Source: Amaricoccus sp047275745
GTDB lineage: Bacteria > Pseudomonadota > Alphaproteobacteria > Rhodobacterales > Rhodobacteraceae
Reading direction: 5' to 3'
Length of the DNA: 64,000 nt
Assembly: GCF_047275745.1 (NCBI RefSeq)
Contig: NZ_JBKQWU010000007.1
Span: 1-64,000 of the forward strand
Part shown: positions 44,863 to 54,864 of the stretch, piece after piece
How positions within the stretch are numbered: position 1 is the first letter of the stretch
Layout of the letters: each line of letters opens with the position of its first letter
Notes under the pieces: model-generated
What the model was told of the DNA's origin: nothing
Databases searched by the model: none
The model's input: only the letters and a program-made list of their open reading frames with translations
Translations under genes and position numbers: made by a program

Positions 44863-46272
44863 ATACCATTTTTCAACGAGATGTACGACGGCGAGCAGAT
44901 CAGGCCAGCCTACGCGCAGGTGATGGACTGGGTTCGTCGTACGCCGCCCGAGCAGCTGGAGTTGAAGAAGATCGAGGCCGAGGCGCTCTTCCGGCGCATC
45001 GGCATCACGTTCGCGGTCTACGGCGAGGGCGGCGACACCGAGCGTCTGATCCCCTTCGATCTGATGCCGCGGGTCTTCACCGAGGCCGAGTGGCGCAAGC
45101 TGGAGCGCGGCGTGAAGCAGCGCGCGCGCGCGCTCAACGCCTTCCTGTTCGACGTGTACCACCGATCCGAGATCGTGCGCGCCGGCAAGATCCCGGCCGA
45201 GCTCGTCTATCGCAACGAAGCCTTCGAGGCGGCGGTGGTCGGTATCTCGCCCCCGGCGGGCGTCTACAGCCATATCGTCGGCATCGACCTGGTGCGGACC
45301 GGCCCGGACGAGTTCTTCGTGCTGGAGGACAACTGCCGCACGCCCTCGGGCGTCAGCTACATGCTCGAGAACCGCGAGATCATGATGCGCATGCTGCCGG
45401 AGCTGTTCCGCGCCACGCGGATCGCGCCGGTGGACGACTACCCTGACCGGCTGCGGCGCACGCTCGAAAGCGTGGCGCCGGGCAAGTGCGACGGCGATCC
45501 GGTCGCGGTCCTGCTGTCGCCCGGCGCGTTCAACAGCGCCTATTACGAGCACTCCTTCCTCGCGGACCAGATGGGGATCGAGATCGTCGAGGGGCAGGAC
45601 CTCTTCGTGCAGGGCGATTTCGTCTACATGCGCACGACCGAGGGGCCGCGGCGGGTCGACGTGATCTATCGCCGCATCGACGACAGCTTCCTCGACCCGC
45701 TCTGCTTCCGGCCCGACTCGATGCTGGGCGTGCCGGGGCTCATGAACGTCTACCGCTCGGGGGGCGTGGCGATCTGCTCGGCGCCGGGCGCGGGCGTGGC
45801 CGACGACAAGGCGGTCTACACCTATGTCCCGGACATGATCCGCTTCTACCTCGGCGAGGAGCCGATCCTGAAGAATGTCCAGACCTGGAAATGCGCGGAC
45901 CCGAAGGACCTGAAGTACGTCCTCGAGAACCTGAAGGATCTCGTGGTCAAGGAAGTCCACGGCTCCGGCGGCTACGGCATGCTGGTCGGGCCGAAATCGA
46001 CCAAGGAGCAGATCGCGGCCTATGCCGAGCGCATCAAGGCCGATCCGGCGGATTTCATCGCCCAGCCGACGCTCGCGCTCTCGACCTGCCCGACCTTCGT
46101 GGACGAGGGGCTGGCGCCCCGGCACGTCGATCTCCGACCCTTCTGCCTGGTCGGACGCCAGGTGCATCTCTGCCCGGGCGGGCTGACCCGCGTCGCGATG
46201 CGGGAAGGGAGCCTCGTCGTCAACTCGTCGCAGGGCGGTGGCGTCAAGGACACTTGGGTACTCGCGGATTAA
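44863..46272 (+). CDS. Circularly permuted ATP-grasp protein of the Anbu operon
   Basis: A protein of about 470 residues with the circularly permuted type 2 ATP-grasp fold, predicted to ligate peptides or amino acids using ATP. Visible segments are PFFNEMYDG at the N-terminus, ITFAVYGEGGDTERLIPFD, DIYHR-like DVYHRSEIVRAGKIP, VLEDNCRTPSGVSYMLENR, VKEVHGSGGYGMLVGP and VNSSQGGGVKDTWVL. Homologues begin two or three residues before FNEMYD. At that place the codon is ATA (44863), preceded at the right distance by GGAG (44852-44855). Other in-frame starts are TTG 44806 and ATG 44881; ATG 44850 is out of frame by one base. The start is therefore uncertain. First gene of the operon; the alpha-E gene follows after nine bases. 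Confidence 0.88.
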   Translation: MPFFNEMYDGEQIRPAYAQVMDWVRRTPPEQLELKKIEAEALFRRIGITFAVYGEGGDTERLIPFDLMPRVFTEAEWRKLERGVKQRARALNAFLFDVYHRSEIVRAGKIPAELVYRNEAFEAAVVGISPPAGVYSHIVGIDLVRTGPDEFFVLEDNCRTPSGVSYMLENREIMMRMLPELFRATRIAPVDDYPDRLRRTLESVAPGKCDGDPVAVLLSPGAFNSAYYEHSFLADQMGIEIVEGQDLFVQGDFVYMRTTEGPRRVDVIYRRIDDSFLDPLCFRPDSMLGVPGLMNVYRSGGVAICSAPGAGVADDKAVYTYVPDMIRFYLGEEPILKNVQTWKCADPKDLKYVLENLKDLVVKEVHGSGGYGMLVGPKSTKEQIAAYAERIKADPADFIAQPTLALSTCPTFVDEGLAPRHVDLRPFCLVGRQVHLCPGGLTRVAMREGSLVVNSSQGGGVKDTWVLAD

Positions 46273-46281
46273 GGAACGGGC

Positions 46282-47235
46282 ATGCTCAGCCGCACGGCGG
46301 AAAATCTCTACTGGCTCGCTCGGTACATGGAGCGGGCCGAAACCATGGCGCGCCTGCTCGAGGTCGGCTACCGGATGGCGCTGATGCCCTCGACGGGGGC
46401 TGGCTATCGCAACGAATGGGCCTCGCTCCTCGCCGCGGCCGGCTCCTCCTCCGGCTTCGAGGCCAAGTTCGGCGAGGACTTCCGGCAGCGCGACGTGGAG
46501 ACCTGGCTGTTCTACGACCGGGAGAACCATTCGAGCGTGACAAGCTGCATCGAGACCGCGCGGCAGAACGGCCGGGCGGTGCGTACGGCGCTGACCTCGG
46601 AGATGTGGGACGCGCTGAACGGCGCCTATCTCGAACTGAAGGAAATCGAGCGCCGGCCGCGCACCGACGACCTGCTGCCATCGCTGACCGAATGGACCAA
46701 GCGCCAGGGGGCGCTGCTGCGCGGCGCGACCGAGGGGACGCATCTTCAGAACGACGGCTACGACTTCCTGAACCTCGGCTATTACATCGAGCGGGCGGAC
46801 AACACCGCGCGGCTCCTGGACGTGAAATACTACGTGCTGCTGCCGACGCTCGACATGGTGGGCGGCTCGGTCGACACCTACCAGTGGAGCACGCTCCTGC
46901 GCGCGCTTTCGTCCTTCCGGGCCTTCCACTGGGCCTCCGGGGGTGAGTATTCGCCGCGGAAGATCTCGCATTTCCTCATTCTGAACCGCGCTTGCCCGCG
47001 CTCGCTCCTGCACTGCCATGACAAGATGGCCTTCCATCTCGAGCGGTTGGCCGTCTCGCATGGCCGCTCCAACGTCGCCCATGACCGGATGCGCGTCGCG
47101 CTGGCCGAGCTGACGGGGATGGATCTCGATCAGATCATGGAGACCGGGCTGCACGAATTCCTGACCGGCTTCATCAACCAGAACGCGGCCATCGGCCAGG
47201 ACATCGCCGACGGCTATCTCTTCGGAGTCCAGTGA
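46282..47235 (+). CDS. Alpha-E domain protein of the Anbu operon
   Basis: A 317-residue, mostly helical protein of the alpha-E family. The opening MLSRTAENLYWLARYMERAE is diagnostic, and the segments NLGYYIERADNTARLLDVKYY and FLILNRACPRSLLHC follow. It has no known enzymatic activity but is found almost always with the permuted ATP-grasp protein and transglutaminase encoded around it. Its TGA is immediately followed by the ATG of the transglutaminase gene. Confidence 0.93.
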   Translation: MLSRTAENLYWLARYMERAETMARLLEVGYRMALMPSTGAGYRNEWASLLAAAGSSSGFEAKFGEDFRQRDVETWLFYDRENHSSVTSCIETARQNGRAVRTALTSEMWDALNGAYLELKEIERRPRTDDLLPSLTEWTKRQGALLRGATEGTHLQNDGYDFLNLGYYIERADNTARLLDVKYYVLLPTLDMVGGSVDTYQWSTLLRALSSFRAFHWASGGEYSPRKISHFLILNRACPRSLLHCHDKMAFHLERLAVSHGRSNVAHDRMRVALAELTGMDLDQIMETGLHEFLTGFINQNAAIGQDIADGYLFGVQ

Positions 47236-48051
47236 ATGCTCCTGAACATCCGCCACACCACCGTCTATGCCTTCGAGGCGCCGATGCGCTTCGTGACGCA
47301 AAGCCACCGGCTGACCCCGGTCTCGAACGGCGGCCAGAAGGTCCGCTCCTGGTCCATCTCGGCCGAGGGCGCGGAATTCGGCGCCGCCTTCACCGATGGC
47401 GCGGGGGACCGGGTGACGACGATGACCGTCCAGGGGCCGGTCGACCGGATCGAGATCCTCGTCGCGGGCGAGGTCGAGACCGCCGACACCACCGGGGTCC
47501 TGCGCGGGCATCGCGAGCTGGTCTCGCCCGTCACCTATCTGCAGCCGACGGCGGCCACCGCGCCGACCGGCGCGCTCGCCGAACTGGTGAAGAAGACGGT
47601 CGAGGCGGCGCATGGCACCGAGCTTTCCCGCGCGCATCGCTTCAGCGAGGTGGTCTCGGAGGCGATCGCCTATGTGCCCGGCTCGACCCACGCCCATACC
47701 ACCGCCGCCGAGGCGGTGGAGCTTGGCGAGGGGGTCTGTCAGGACCACGCGCATGCCCTGATCGCCATCGCCCAGGCCGGGGGGCTGCCGGCGCGTTATG
47801 CCTCGGGCTACCTGCTGGCCGATGACGAGGCGGCGGAGAGCGATGCGAGCCATGCCTGGGCCGAGATCAACATCGCGGGGCTCGGCTGGGTTGGCTTCGA
47901 TCCGGCGAATGCCTGTTGCCCGGATGAGCGTTACGTCCGACTGGGATCGGGCCGCGACGCGCGGGAGGCCGCGCCGATTCGCGGTGTATCGCGCGGCGGC
48001 GTCGGCGAGGCGCTCGATGTCCGGGTCGAAATCGCACAGCGGCAACAGTAA
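47236..48051 (+). CDS. Transglutaminase-like cysteine peptidase of the Anbu operon
   Basis: A 271-residue protein with an N-terminal beta domain (LLNIRHTTVYAFEAPM, with HRLTP) and a transglutaminase-like core. The catalytic triad is visible: C168 in GEGVCQDHAHA, H206 in SHAWAEI and D222 in GFDPAN. No signal peptide is present, so it acts in the cytoplasm, probably as a peptidase or amidase on the product of the ATP-grasp enzyme. The Anbu gene follows after 27 bases. Confidence 0.93.
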   Translation: MLLNIRHTTVYAFEAPMRFVTQSHRLTPVSNGGQKVRSWSISAEGAEFGAAFTDGAGDRVTTMTVQGPVDRIEILVAGEVETADTTGVLRGHRELVSPVTYLQPTAATAPTGALAELVKKTVEAAHGTELSRAHRFSEVVSEAIAYVPGSTHAHTTAAEAVELGEGVCQDHAHALIAIAQAGGLPARYASGYLLADDEAAESDASHAWAEINIAGLGWVGFDPANACCPDERYVRLGSGRDAREAAPIRGVSRGGVGEALDVRVEIAQRQQ

Positions 48052-48078
48052 CGAGCACGGCCGGGGACCGTCATCGGA

Positions 48079-48807
48079 ATGACCTATTGCGTTGGCCTTC
48101 GGTTGAACGAGGGGATCGTGATGATGTCCGACACCCGGACCAACGCCGGCCTCGACAACATCTCCGTCTATCGCAAGATGTTCGTCTTCGAGGAACCGGG
48201 CGACCGGGTGATCACCATCATGACTGCGGGCAGCCTCTCGATCACCCAGACGGTGATCTCGAAGCTCCGGCATGAGGTCGAGAGCGTCGATGCCTCGCCG
48301 AAGACTTCGATCATGCTCGCCGAGACGATGCTCGACGTGGTCGAGATCATCGGCCAGGCCCTGTCGGATGTGACCGCCTCGATCGGCGAGAAGATGAAGC
48401 GGATGGACAGCCGGCAGCCCTCCGCCGCGATGATCGTCGGCGGACAGCGCCGGGGCGGCGACGTGCGTCTTTTCCTGATCTACGCCGAGGGCAACTTCAT
48501 CGAGGCGACCGAGGACACGCCCTATTTCCAGATCGGCGAGCACAAGTACGGCAAGCCGATCCTCGACCGGGTGGTGAACGTCGAGACCACGATCGAGGAG
48601 GGGCGCAAGGTGGTGCTCCTGTCGATGGATTCGACCATGCGCTCGAACCTTTCGGTCGGCATGCCGCTCGATCTGGTGACCATACGCCGCGACAGCTACC
48701 GGATCGCGGGCCGCGAGCGGATCGAGCCGGGCGACCCGACCTTCACCGCCATGTCCGACGCCTGGAGCCGCGCGCTCCGCGACGCCTTCATCAACATGCC
48801 GGGCTGA
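48079..48807 (+). CDS. Anbu, ancestral beta subunit proteasome-like protease
   Basis: A 242-residue proteasome-fold (N-terminal nucleophile) protein. After removal of the initiator Met the chain begins TYCVGLRLNEGIVMMSDTRT, giving Thr1 directly without a propeptide, Asp17 and a lysine in YRKMFVF near 32. These match the proteasome catalytic Thr1, Asp17 and Lys33. The body has GGDVRLFLIYAEGNFI and GKPILDRVV. Anbu forms ring or helical assemblies and has weak or no detected peptidase activity with usual substrates; the physiological substrate is unknown. It is the last gene of the four-gene operon. Confidence 0.93.
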   Translation: MTYCVGLRLNEGIVMMSDTRTNAGLDNISVYRKMFVFEEPGDRVITIMTAGSLSITQTVISKLRHEVESVDASPKTSIMLAETMLDVVEIIGQALSDVTASIGEKMKRMDSRQPSAAMIVGGQRRGGDVRLFLIYAEGNFIEATEDTPYFQIGEHKYGKPILDRVVNVETTIEEGRKVVLLSMDSTMRSNLSVGMPLDLVTIRRDSYRIAGRERIEPGDPTFTAMSDAWSRALRDAFINMPG

Positions 48808-48825
48808 CCCGCACGGGCGCGGGGG

Positions 48826-49197
48826 TCAGAGCAGCCGCGCGCGCAGCCGCGAGTATTCCGCCTCCGTGATCGTGCCCGCCGCCCGGAGCTTCGCGAGCTT
48901 CTCCAACTCGTCCGCCGTCGAATAGCCGACAAACCTGCGCAGATCTTCGCGGGCCTGCATCGTGCGCGCCTGCTGGCGCTCGGCCATCCGGTCGCCCTGG
49001 TCCAGCAGGTAGAAGAACACGCCGAGGAACGGCAGCAGCATCAGCACGATCACCCAGACCACCTTGCCGAAACCGGTGATGTCATGGCGCCGGAACAGAT
49101 CCGCGAAGACGGTGATGAGAAGCCAGCTCCACATCACGAACAGGAAGATCGTCAGCAGGTTCAGCAGGAAGTACCAAAACGCGTAGCCATCACCCAT
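48826..49197 (-). CDS. Small membrane protein with PLDc_N-like and SHOCT domains
   Basis: A 123-residue protein with two membrane helices (FWYFLLNLLTIFLFVMWSWL and KVVWVIVLMLLPFLGVFFYLL), resembling the phospholipase D N-terminal membrane module. A short charged linker follows and then a C-terminal SHOCT motif (DELEKLAKLRAAGTITEAEY). SHOCT modules may mediate oligomerisation. Start 49197 (MGDGYAFW) places the first helix at the N-terminus. It converges on the Anbu gene. Confidence 0.82.
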   Translation of the reverse strand: MGDGYAFWYFLLNLLTIFLFVMWSWLLITVFADLFRRHDITGFGKVVWVIVLMLLPFLGVFFYLLDQGDRMAERQQARTMQAREDLRRFVGYSTADELEKLAKLRAAGTITEAEYSRLRARLL

Positions 49198-49283
49198 CGC
49201 CAATCTCCCGATCCGCGCCCCTCGCGCGCCCAATCCTGCTCTAGCGCCCTTGCCGCGCCCATGCCTTGATCTGCGTCAGCCGG

Positions 49284-50477
49284 TCACGCGGGCTCGGAGA
49301 CAGGCGTCGAGGCGGGCATCGCCGTCTCGATCAGCTTGGCCCAGTAGGAGCAGCCGTAGGGGATGAGCTCGTCGTTGAAATCATAGGCCGGGTGGTGAAC
49401 CTTCGCGGTATCGCCGTTGCCGACGAAGATGAAGGCACCCGGGCGCGCGTTCAGCATGAAGGAGAAATCCTCCGCCCCCATCATCGGCTCGCCCTCCGGA
49501 TCGACGCGCCCCGGGCCGACGATCTCGGCGGCGACGCGCGCGGCGAAGGCGGTCTCGGCCTCGGTGTTGCGGGTGACGGGATAGTTGCGGAGGTAATCGA
49601 CCTCGGCGCTCGCCCCATGCGCCGCCGCCACGCCTTCGACGAGCGTCTTGAGGCGGGCCTCGATCATGTCCTGAACCTCCGTGTCGAGCGTGCGCACCGT
49701 GCCCCGCAACTCGACCTGTCCGGGGATGACGTTGAACGCCTGGCTGTCGGTCTGGAAGCTCGTGATCGAGACGACCGCGGATTTGAGCGGGTCGGTCGCG
49801 CGCGAGACGAGTGTCTGGAGCGCCAGCACGATCTGGCTCGCGACCACGACCGTGTCGACGCCGTTGTGAGGCTGCGCCGCGTGGGCGCCCTTGCCGGTCA
49901 CCCGGATCGTGAGATGGTCGGCCGCGGCCATCATCGGCCCCGGGCGGATGCTGAAATCGCCGACCGCGAGGCCGGGGTAGTTGTGCATCCCGTAGACTTC
50001 CTGGATGCCGAACCGCTCCATCATGCCGTCATTGACCATCTCGCGCCCGCCGCCGCCGCCTTCCTCGGCCGGCTGAAAGATCACCACGGCGGTTCCGTCG
50101 AAATTGCGCGTCTCGGTCAGGTAGCGCGCGGCGCCGAGCAGCATCGCGGTATGGCCGTCGTGCCCGCAGGCATGCATGGCGCCGGGCGTCTTCGAGGCAT
50201 AGGAGAGGCCGGTGATCTCGGTCATCGGCAGCGCGTCCATGTCGGCGCGAAGCCCGATCACGCGGCCCGAGCCGGTGTCGCGGCCGCGGATCACGCCGAC
50301 CACGCCGGTCCGGCCGATGCCCTCGACCACCTCGTCGCAGCCGAACTCGCGCAGCTTCGACGCCACCAGCGCGCTGGTGCGATGGGTGTCGAACAGAAGC
50401 TCGGGATTCTCGTGGATGTCGCGACGCCAGACGGTGATATCCGCCGCGAGATCGGCGAAACGGTTCAGGACGGGCAT
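49284..50477 (-). CDS. M20-family amidohydrolase (hippurate hydrolase type)
   Basis: A 397-residue cytoplasmic metallo-amidohydrolase that cleaves N-acyl amino acids. Motifs are HENPELLFDTHRTS, ADMDALPMTE, the metal-binding MHACGHDGHTAML, QPAEEGGGGGREM and GAEDFSFML. Insertion residues 185-300 form the dimerisation domain. It is divergent from the third peptide importer with 458 bases between, and may process what that importer brings in; no operon link exists. Confidence 0.93.
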   Translation of the reverse strand: MPVLNRFADLAADITVWRRDIHENPELLFDTHRTSALVASKLREFGCDEVVEGIGRTGVVGVIRGRDTGSGRVIGLRADMDALPMTEITGLSYASKTPGAMHACGHDGHTAMLLGAARYLTETRNFDGTAVVIFQPAEEGGGGGREMVNDGMMERFGIQEVYGMHNYPGLAVGDFSIRPGPMMAAADHLTIRVTGKGAHAAQPHNGVDTVVVASQIVLALQTLVSRATDPLKSAVVSITSFQTDSQAFNVIPGQVELRGTVRTLDTEVQDMIEARLKTLVEGVAAAHGASAEVDYLRNYPVTRNTEAETAFAARVAAEIVGPGRVDPEGEPMMGAEDFSFMLNARPGAFIFVGNGDTAKVHHPAYDFNDELIPYGCSYWAKLIETAMPASTPVSEPA

Positions 50478-50935
50478 GGCTGTCGTGCCTTTCTAGCAGG
50501 GCCGCGTCTTGGGCGGCAGGTGTTCCAACCGGGGACCGCGCGAAGCAGTGTGCGGGGTCCCGGAAAAGAAATGGATGTCGCGGGCCGGTAGTTTCGCGAC
50601 GCTGAGCGCCGGCCGTCGGATGACGGCGACGCGCCCTTGCGAAACGCGAAGCTGTCCGTCGGGAAGGGCCGGATAAATCATCTGGCGCGCCGGCATGATA
50701 GGGTGGGCAAGAATGTCCGGGAGACGAGAATGTCGGTCATGGGCCGTTCCGGGTCTGCCCGGTCAGTTTCGCCCCGCCCGTCGGCGCGCGTCAAGGCCGC
50801 TCAGGATCGCATGGCTCAATATGAGGCACACGATTACATGTTGTCGGATGGTCGGCTCCGGAGGTAACCTCGCCCTGTCTCAGCGGGGCGATCGCGCGAG
50901 ACGGGCCGGGATCACACATCCGGGGGAATTCATGG
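50478..50935. other. Divergent intergenic region before the third peptide importer
   Basis: No convincing gene is present in these 458 bases; the short open frames at 50637-50867 and 50695-50943 have no recognisable features. A hairpin pairs 50532-50537 (GGGACC) with 50556-50561 (GGTCCC) and can be extended by flanking C-G pairs; it would lie in the leader of the amidohydrolase gene. AT-containing patches occur at 50672-50684 and 50817-50845, the latter a plausible promoter area for the importer genes. The start region has GGGGGAA at 50921-50927. Confidence 0.4.
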
Positions 50936-51953
<1,018 letters not shown>

Positions 51954-51961
<8 letters not shown>

Positions 51962-52958
51962 CGCGCTCGCTCCCCGGCACCCGCTGCTGCGCGTCCGCGG
52001 GCTCCGGATGCATTTCCCGGTCGTGCGGGGGCTCCTGCGGCGTCCGGTAGGGACGATCAAGGCGGTCGATGACCTCGATTTCGAGATCGCCCGGGGCGAG
52101 GTGCTCGGCCTCGTCGGCGAGAGCGGCTGCGGCAAGTCGACCGTCGGCCGCGCGATCCTGAGGCTCTACGACCTGACCGCCGGGCGGGTCGAGCTGGACG
52201 GCAAGGATATCGGCGGGCTCTCGGGCAAGGCGCTCCGGGCGATCCGGCCCCGGATGCAGATGATCTTCCAGGACCCGCAGGCGAGCCTCAATCCCAGGAT
52301 GACCGTCGCCTCGATCATCGCCGAGCCGCTCGACGAGCACACGAGGCCGAGCAGGGCCGGACGCCGGGCGCGGGTCTTCGAGCTCATGGACGCGGTCGGC
52401 CTCGTGCGCGGCTTCGCGAACCGCTATCCGCATGAATTCTCCGGCGGTCAGCGGCAGCGCATCGGAATCGCCAGGGCGCTGGCGCTCAATCCCGATTTCG
52501 TGGTCTGCGACGAGCCGATCGCCGCGCTCGACGTCTCGATCCAGGCCCAGGTCGTGAACCTGCTCGAGGATCTGCGCGCGTCCTTCGGTCTCACCTATCT
52601 CTTCATCAGCCACGATCTGTCGATGGTGAGACATCTCGCCGACAGGGTGGCGGTGATGTATCTTGGCAAGATCGTCGAGATCGGACCGCGGGAAGCGATC
52701 TATGGCTTTCCGCTGCATCCCTATACCGAGGCGCTCCTCTCGGCTGTGCCGGAAGCCGGCGGCCGGCGCGGGGAACGGATCATCCTCAAGGGAGATGTGC
52801 CGAGCCCGCTCAGACCGCCTTCCGGCTGCGCCTTCAGGACCCGCTGTCCGAAGGCCTTCGACCGCTGTGGCGTCGAGACGCCCGCGCTCTCCGACCTCGG
52901 CCAGGGGAGGCGCGTCGCCTGCCATCTGACCGGACGGCCGCCGCCTGAAGCCGTCTAG
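51954..52958 (+). CDS. dppF: Peptide-class ABC transporter ATPase (DppF type)
   Basis: A 334-residue partner ATPase. Walker A is GESGCGKSTVGRA, the signature HEFSGGQRQRIGIARAL and Walker B CDEPIAALDV, with Ile in place of the common Thr/Val. The C-terminal extension has CAFRTRCPKAFDRC. Start ATG 51954 overlaps the dppD end; the in-frame upstream ATG at 51897 lies deep inside dppD and is unlikely. The binding-protein gene follows after 52 bases. Confidence 0.93.
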
Positions 52959-53010
52959 ACGATCCCGCCTGACCACCGACCCGGAAGACCATGGGGAAAC
53001 GAGGAACAAG

Positions 53011-54708
53011 ATGAGACTGCGACACATGCTGACGGGCGCCGGCGCCGCCGCGCTGATGGCTTCCGCCGCCCACGCCGAGCGCGGCTCCGATGGCGAGGTC
53101 CGGATCCTCTATTTCCAGGCGATCTCGATCATGACGCCGTATCTGTCGAGCGGCACCAAGGATATCGAGGCCGCGAGCCTCGTGATCGAGCCGCTGGCTC
53201 GTTTCGACAACGAGGGGCGTCTGGTACCTTACGTCGCCGCCGAGATCCCGACGGTCGAAAACGGCGGCGTCGCCGAGGATCTGAAATCGATGACCTGGAA
53301 GATCAGACCCGACATCGTCTGGTCCGACGGGACGCCGGTCACAGCCGAGGATGTGATCTTCACCTGGAAATACTGTACCGACGAGAACGGCGGCTGCGCG
53401 CAGGAGCCTTATTTCGCCGATGTGACCAATGTCGAGGCGATTGACGAGAAGACCGTCAAGATCAGCTTCGGAGTGCCGAAACCCTACCCGTACAGCGCCT
53501 TCGTCGGCGCGCAATCGCCGGTCATCCAGGCGGCGCAATTCGCGAACTGCCTCGGCACCGCGGCGCCGTCCTGCACGGAGGCGAACACGAAGCCGGTCGG
53601 CACCGGTCCCTTCGTGGTGACGGATTTCAAGGCGAACGACGTGGTGACGCTCGCGGCCAATCCGAATTACCGCGATCCGGCGAAGCCCGCTTTCGCGACC
53701 GTGGTGCTGAAGGGCGGCGGCGACGCGGCTTCGGCGGCGCGCTCGGTGCTCGAGACCGGCGAATTCGACTATGCCTGGAACGCGCAGGTGGAACCGGAGA
53801 TCCTCGCGCAGATGGCCGCGGCCGGGAAGGGCGAGATCATCTCGGCTTTCGGCACGCTGGTCGAGCGCATCATGGTGAACCAGACCGACCCGAATCCGGG
53901 CCTCGGCGATGAACGCTCGACCGTCGCGCATCCGCATCCCTTCCTGACCGACCCGAATGTCGTGAAGGCATTGAGCCTCGCGATCGACCGCGAGATCCTG
54001 GTCGAGACCGGCTATGGAGAGGCCGGCCGGCCGACCTGCAACCTCGTGCCTGCGCCGGCGTTTCAGGACTCGCCCAACAACGACTGGTGCCTGAAGCAGG
54101 ATCTGGATCAGGCCAACCAGCTTCTGGACGACGCCGGCTGGGCGATGGGCGGCGACGGCGTACGCGCGAAGGACGGCGTGCGGATGTCGGTCCTCTACCA
54201 GACCTCGGTCAATTCGGTCCGCCAGGCGGCGCAGGCGCTCATCAAACAGTGGTGGAACGAGATCGGCGTCGAGGTCGAGCTGCGCCAGATCGATCCGGCG
54301 GTGTTCTTCGGCGGAGACCCGGGCTCGCCCGATACCATCCAGAAATTCTACGCCGACCTCGAGATGTATGCGAACAACTTCGAGGGCACCGATGCCGAGA
54401 AGTATCTCGGCGACTGGGTCTGCGCCGAGATCCCGAACCAGTCGAACGGCTGGCAGGGCGGCAATCACGCGCGCTATTGCGACGCGGAATACGACGCGCT
54501 GAAGGCGGAACTCGCGACCACGGTCGGTGAGGAGGAGCGCGCCGCGATCACGATCAAGCTCAACGACAAGTTCGTGAACTCCGCCGCGATCATTCCGCTC
54601 ATTCACCGCGGGCGCGTCTCGGCGAAGTCGAACACGCTCGGCGGCGTCGCGCTCAATCCCTTCGACAGCGAACTCTGGAACGCGGCCGACTGGCACCGGG
54701 TCGAATAG
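53011..54708 (+). CDS. Peptide-class ABC transporter substrate-binding protein
   Basis: A 565-residue family 5 periplasmic binding protein. The signal peptide LRHMLTGAGAAALMASAAHA is cleaved before ERGSD. Blocks typical of the family are LVIEPLARFDNEGRLVPYVA, WSDGTPVTAEDVIFTWKY, KPVGTGPFVVTDF and VKALSLAIDREI. Several cysteines occur in the mature part (CTDENGGC, CLGTAAPSC), which suggests disulfides. The ligand cannot be told. A stem-loop follows the gene. Confidence 0.92.
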   Translation: MRLRHMLTGAGAAALMASAAHAERGSDGEVRILYFQAISIMTPYLSSGTKDIEAASLVIEPLARFDNEGRLVPYVAAEIPTVENGGVAEDLKSMTWKIRPDIVWSDGTPVTAEDVIFTWKYCTDENGGCAQEPYFADVTNVEAIDEKTVKISFGVPKPYPYSAFVGAQSPVIQAAQFANCLGTAAPSCTEANTKPVGTGPFVVTDFKANDVVTLAANPNYRDPAKPAFATVVLKGGGDAASAARSVLETGEFDYAWNAQVEPEILAQMAAAGKGEIISAFGTLVERIMVNQTDPNPGLGDERSTVAHPHPFLTDPNVVKALSLAIDREILVETGYGEAGRPTCNLVPAPAFQDSPNNDWCLKQDLDQANQLLDDAGWAMGGDGVRAKDGVRMSVLYQTSVNSVRQAAQALIKQWWNEIGVEVELRQIDPAVFFGGDPGSPDTIQKFYADLEMYANNFEGTDAEKYLGDWVCAEIPNQSNGWQGGNHARYCDAEYDALKAELATTVGEEERAAITIKLNDKFVNSAAIIPLIHRGRVSAKSNTLGGVALNPFDSELWNAADWHRVE

Positions 54709-54723
54709 GCGGGGTCGACAGGC

Positions 54724-54745
54724 GGGAGCGCGAAGCGCGCGCCCC
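54724..54745 (+). other. Intercistronic stem-loop after the binding-protein gene
   Basis: 54724-54726 pair with 54743-54745 and 54728-54732 pair with 54738-54742, leaving one bulged A (54727) and a five-base loop: eight G-C pairs in all. It starts 15 bases after the binding-protein stop and lies 120 bases before the permease gene, so it can limit read-through and protect the upstream mRNA. Confidence 0.6.
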
Positions 54746-54864
54746 GGATCACCGCCGGACGCCCTCTGGCGCCCGGTCGGGATCGAGAGCCAGCCCAATC
54801 GGAACCTGATCAGTCAGACTCATTCCCTGCCCGCGGGGCGCCAGCGCGGAGGATTTCCCGGCAC

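Noticed and set aside
44850..44883. ATG at 44850 as the start of the ATP-grasp gene.
   Set aside because: It is one base out of frame with PFFNEMYDG and would give an unrelated peptide. It is mentioned only because a one-base error would bring it into frame.
44830..48543. An uninterrupted 1237-codon open frame on the minus strand, antisense to the Anbu operon.
   Set aside because: It spans four well-supported genes in the opposite direction. Its composition (many Arg, Asp, Val, Leu and His-Asp-Arg strings) is that of a reverse-complement shadow of G+C-rich codons, and no domain is recognisable.
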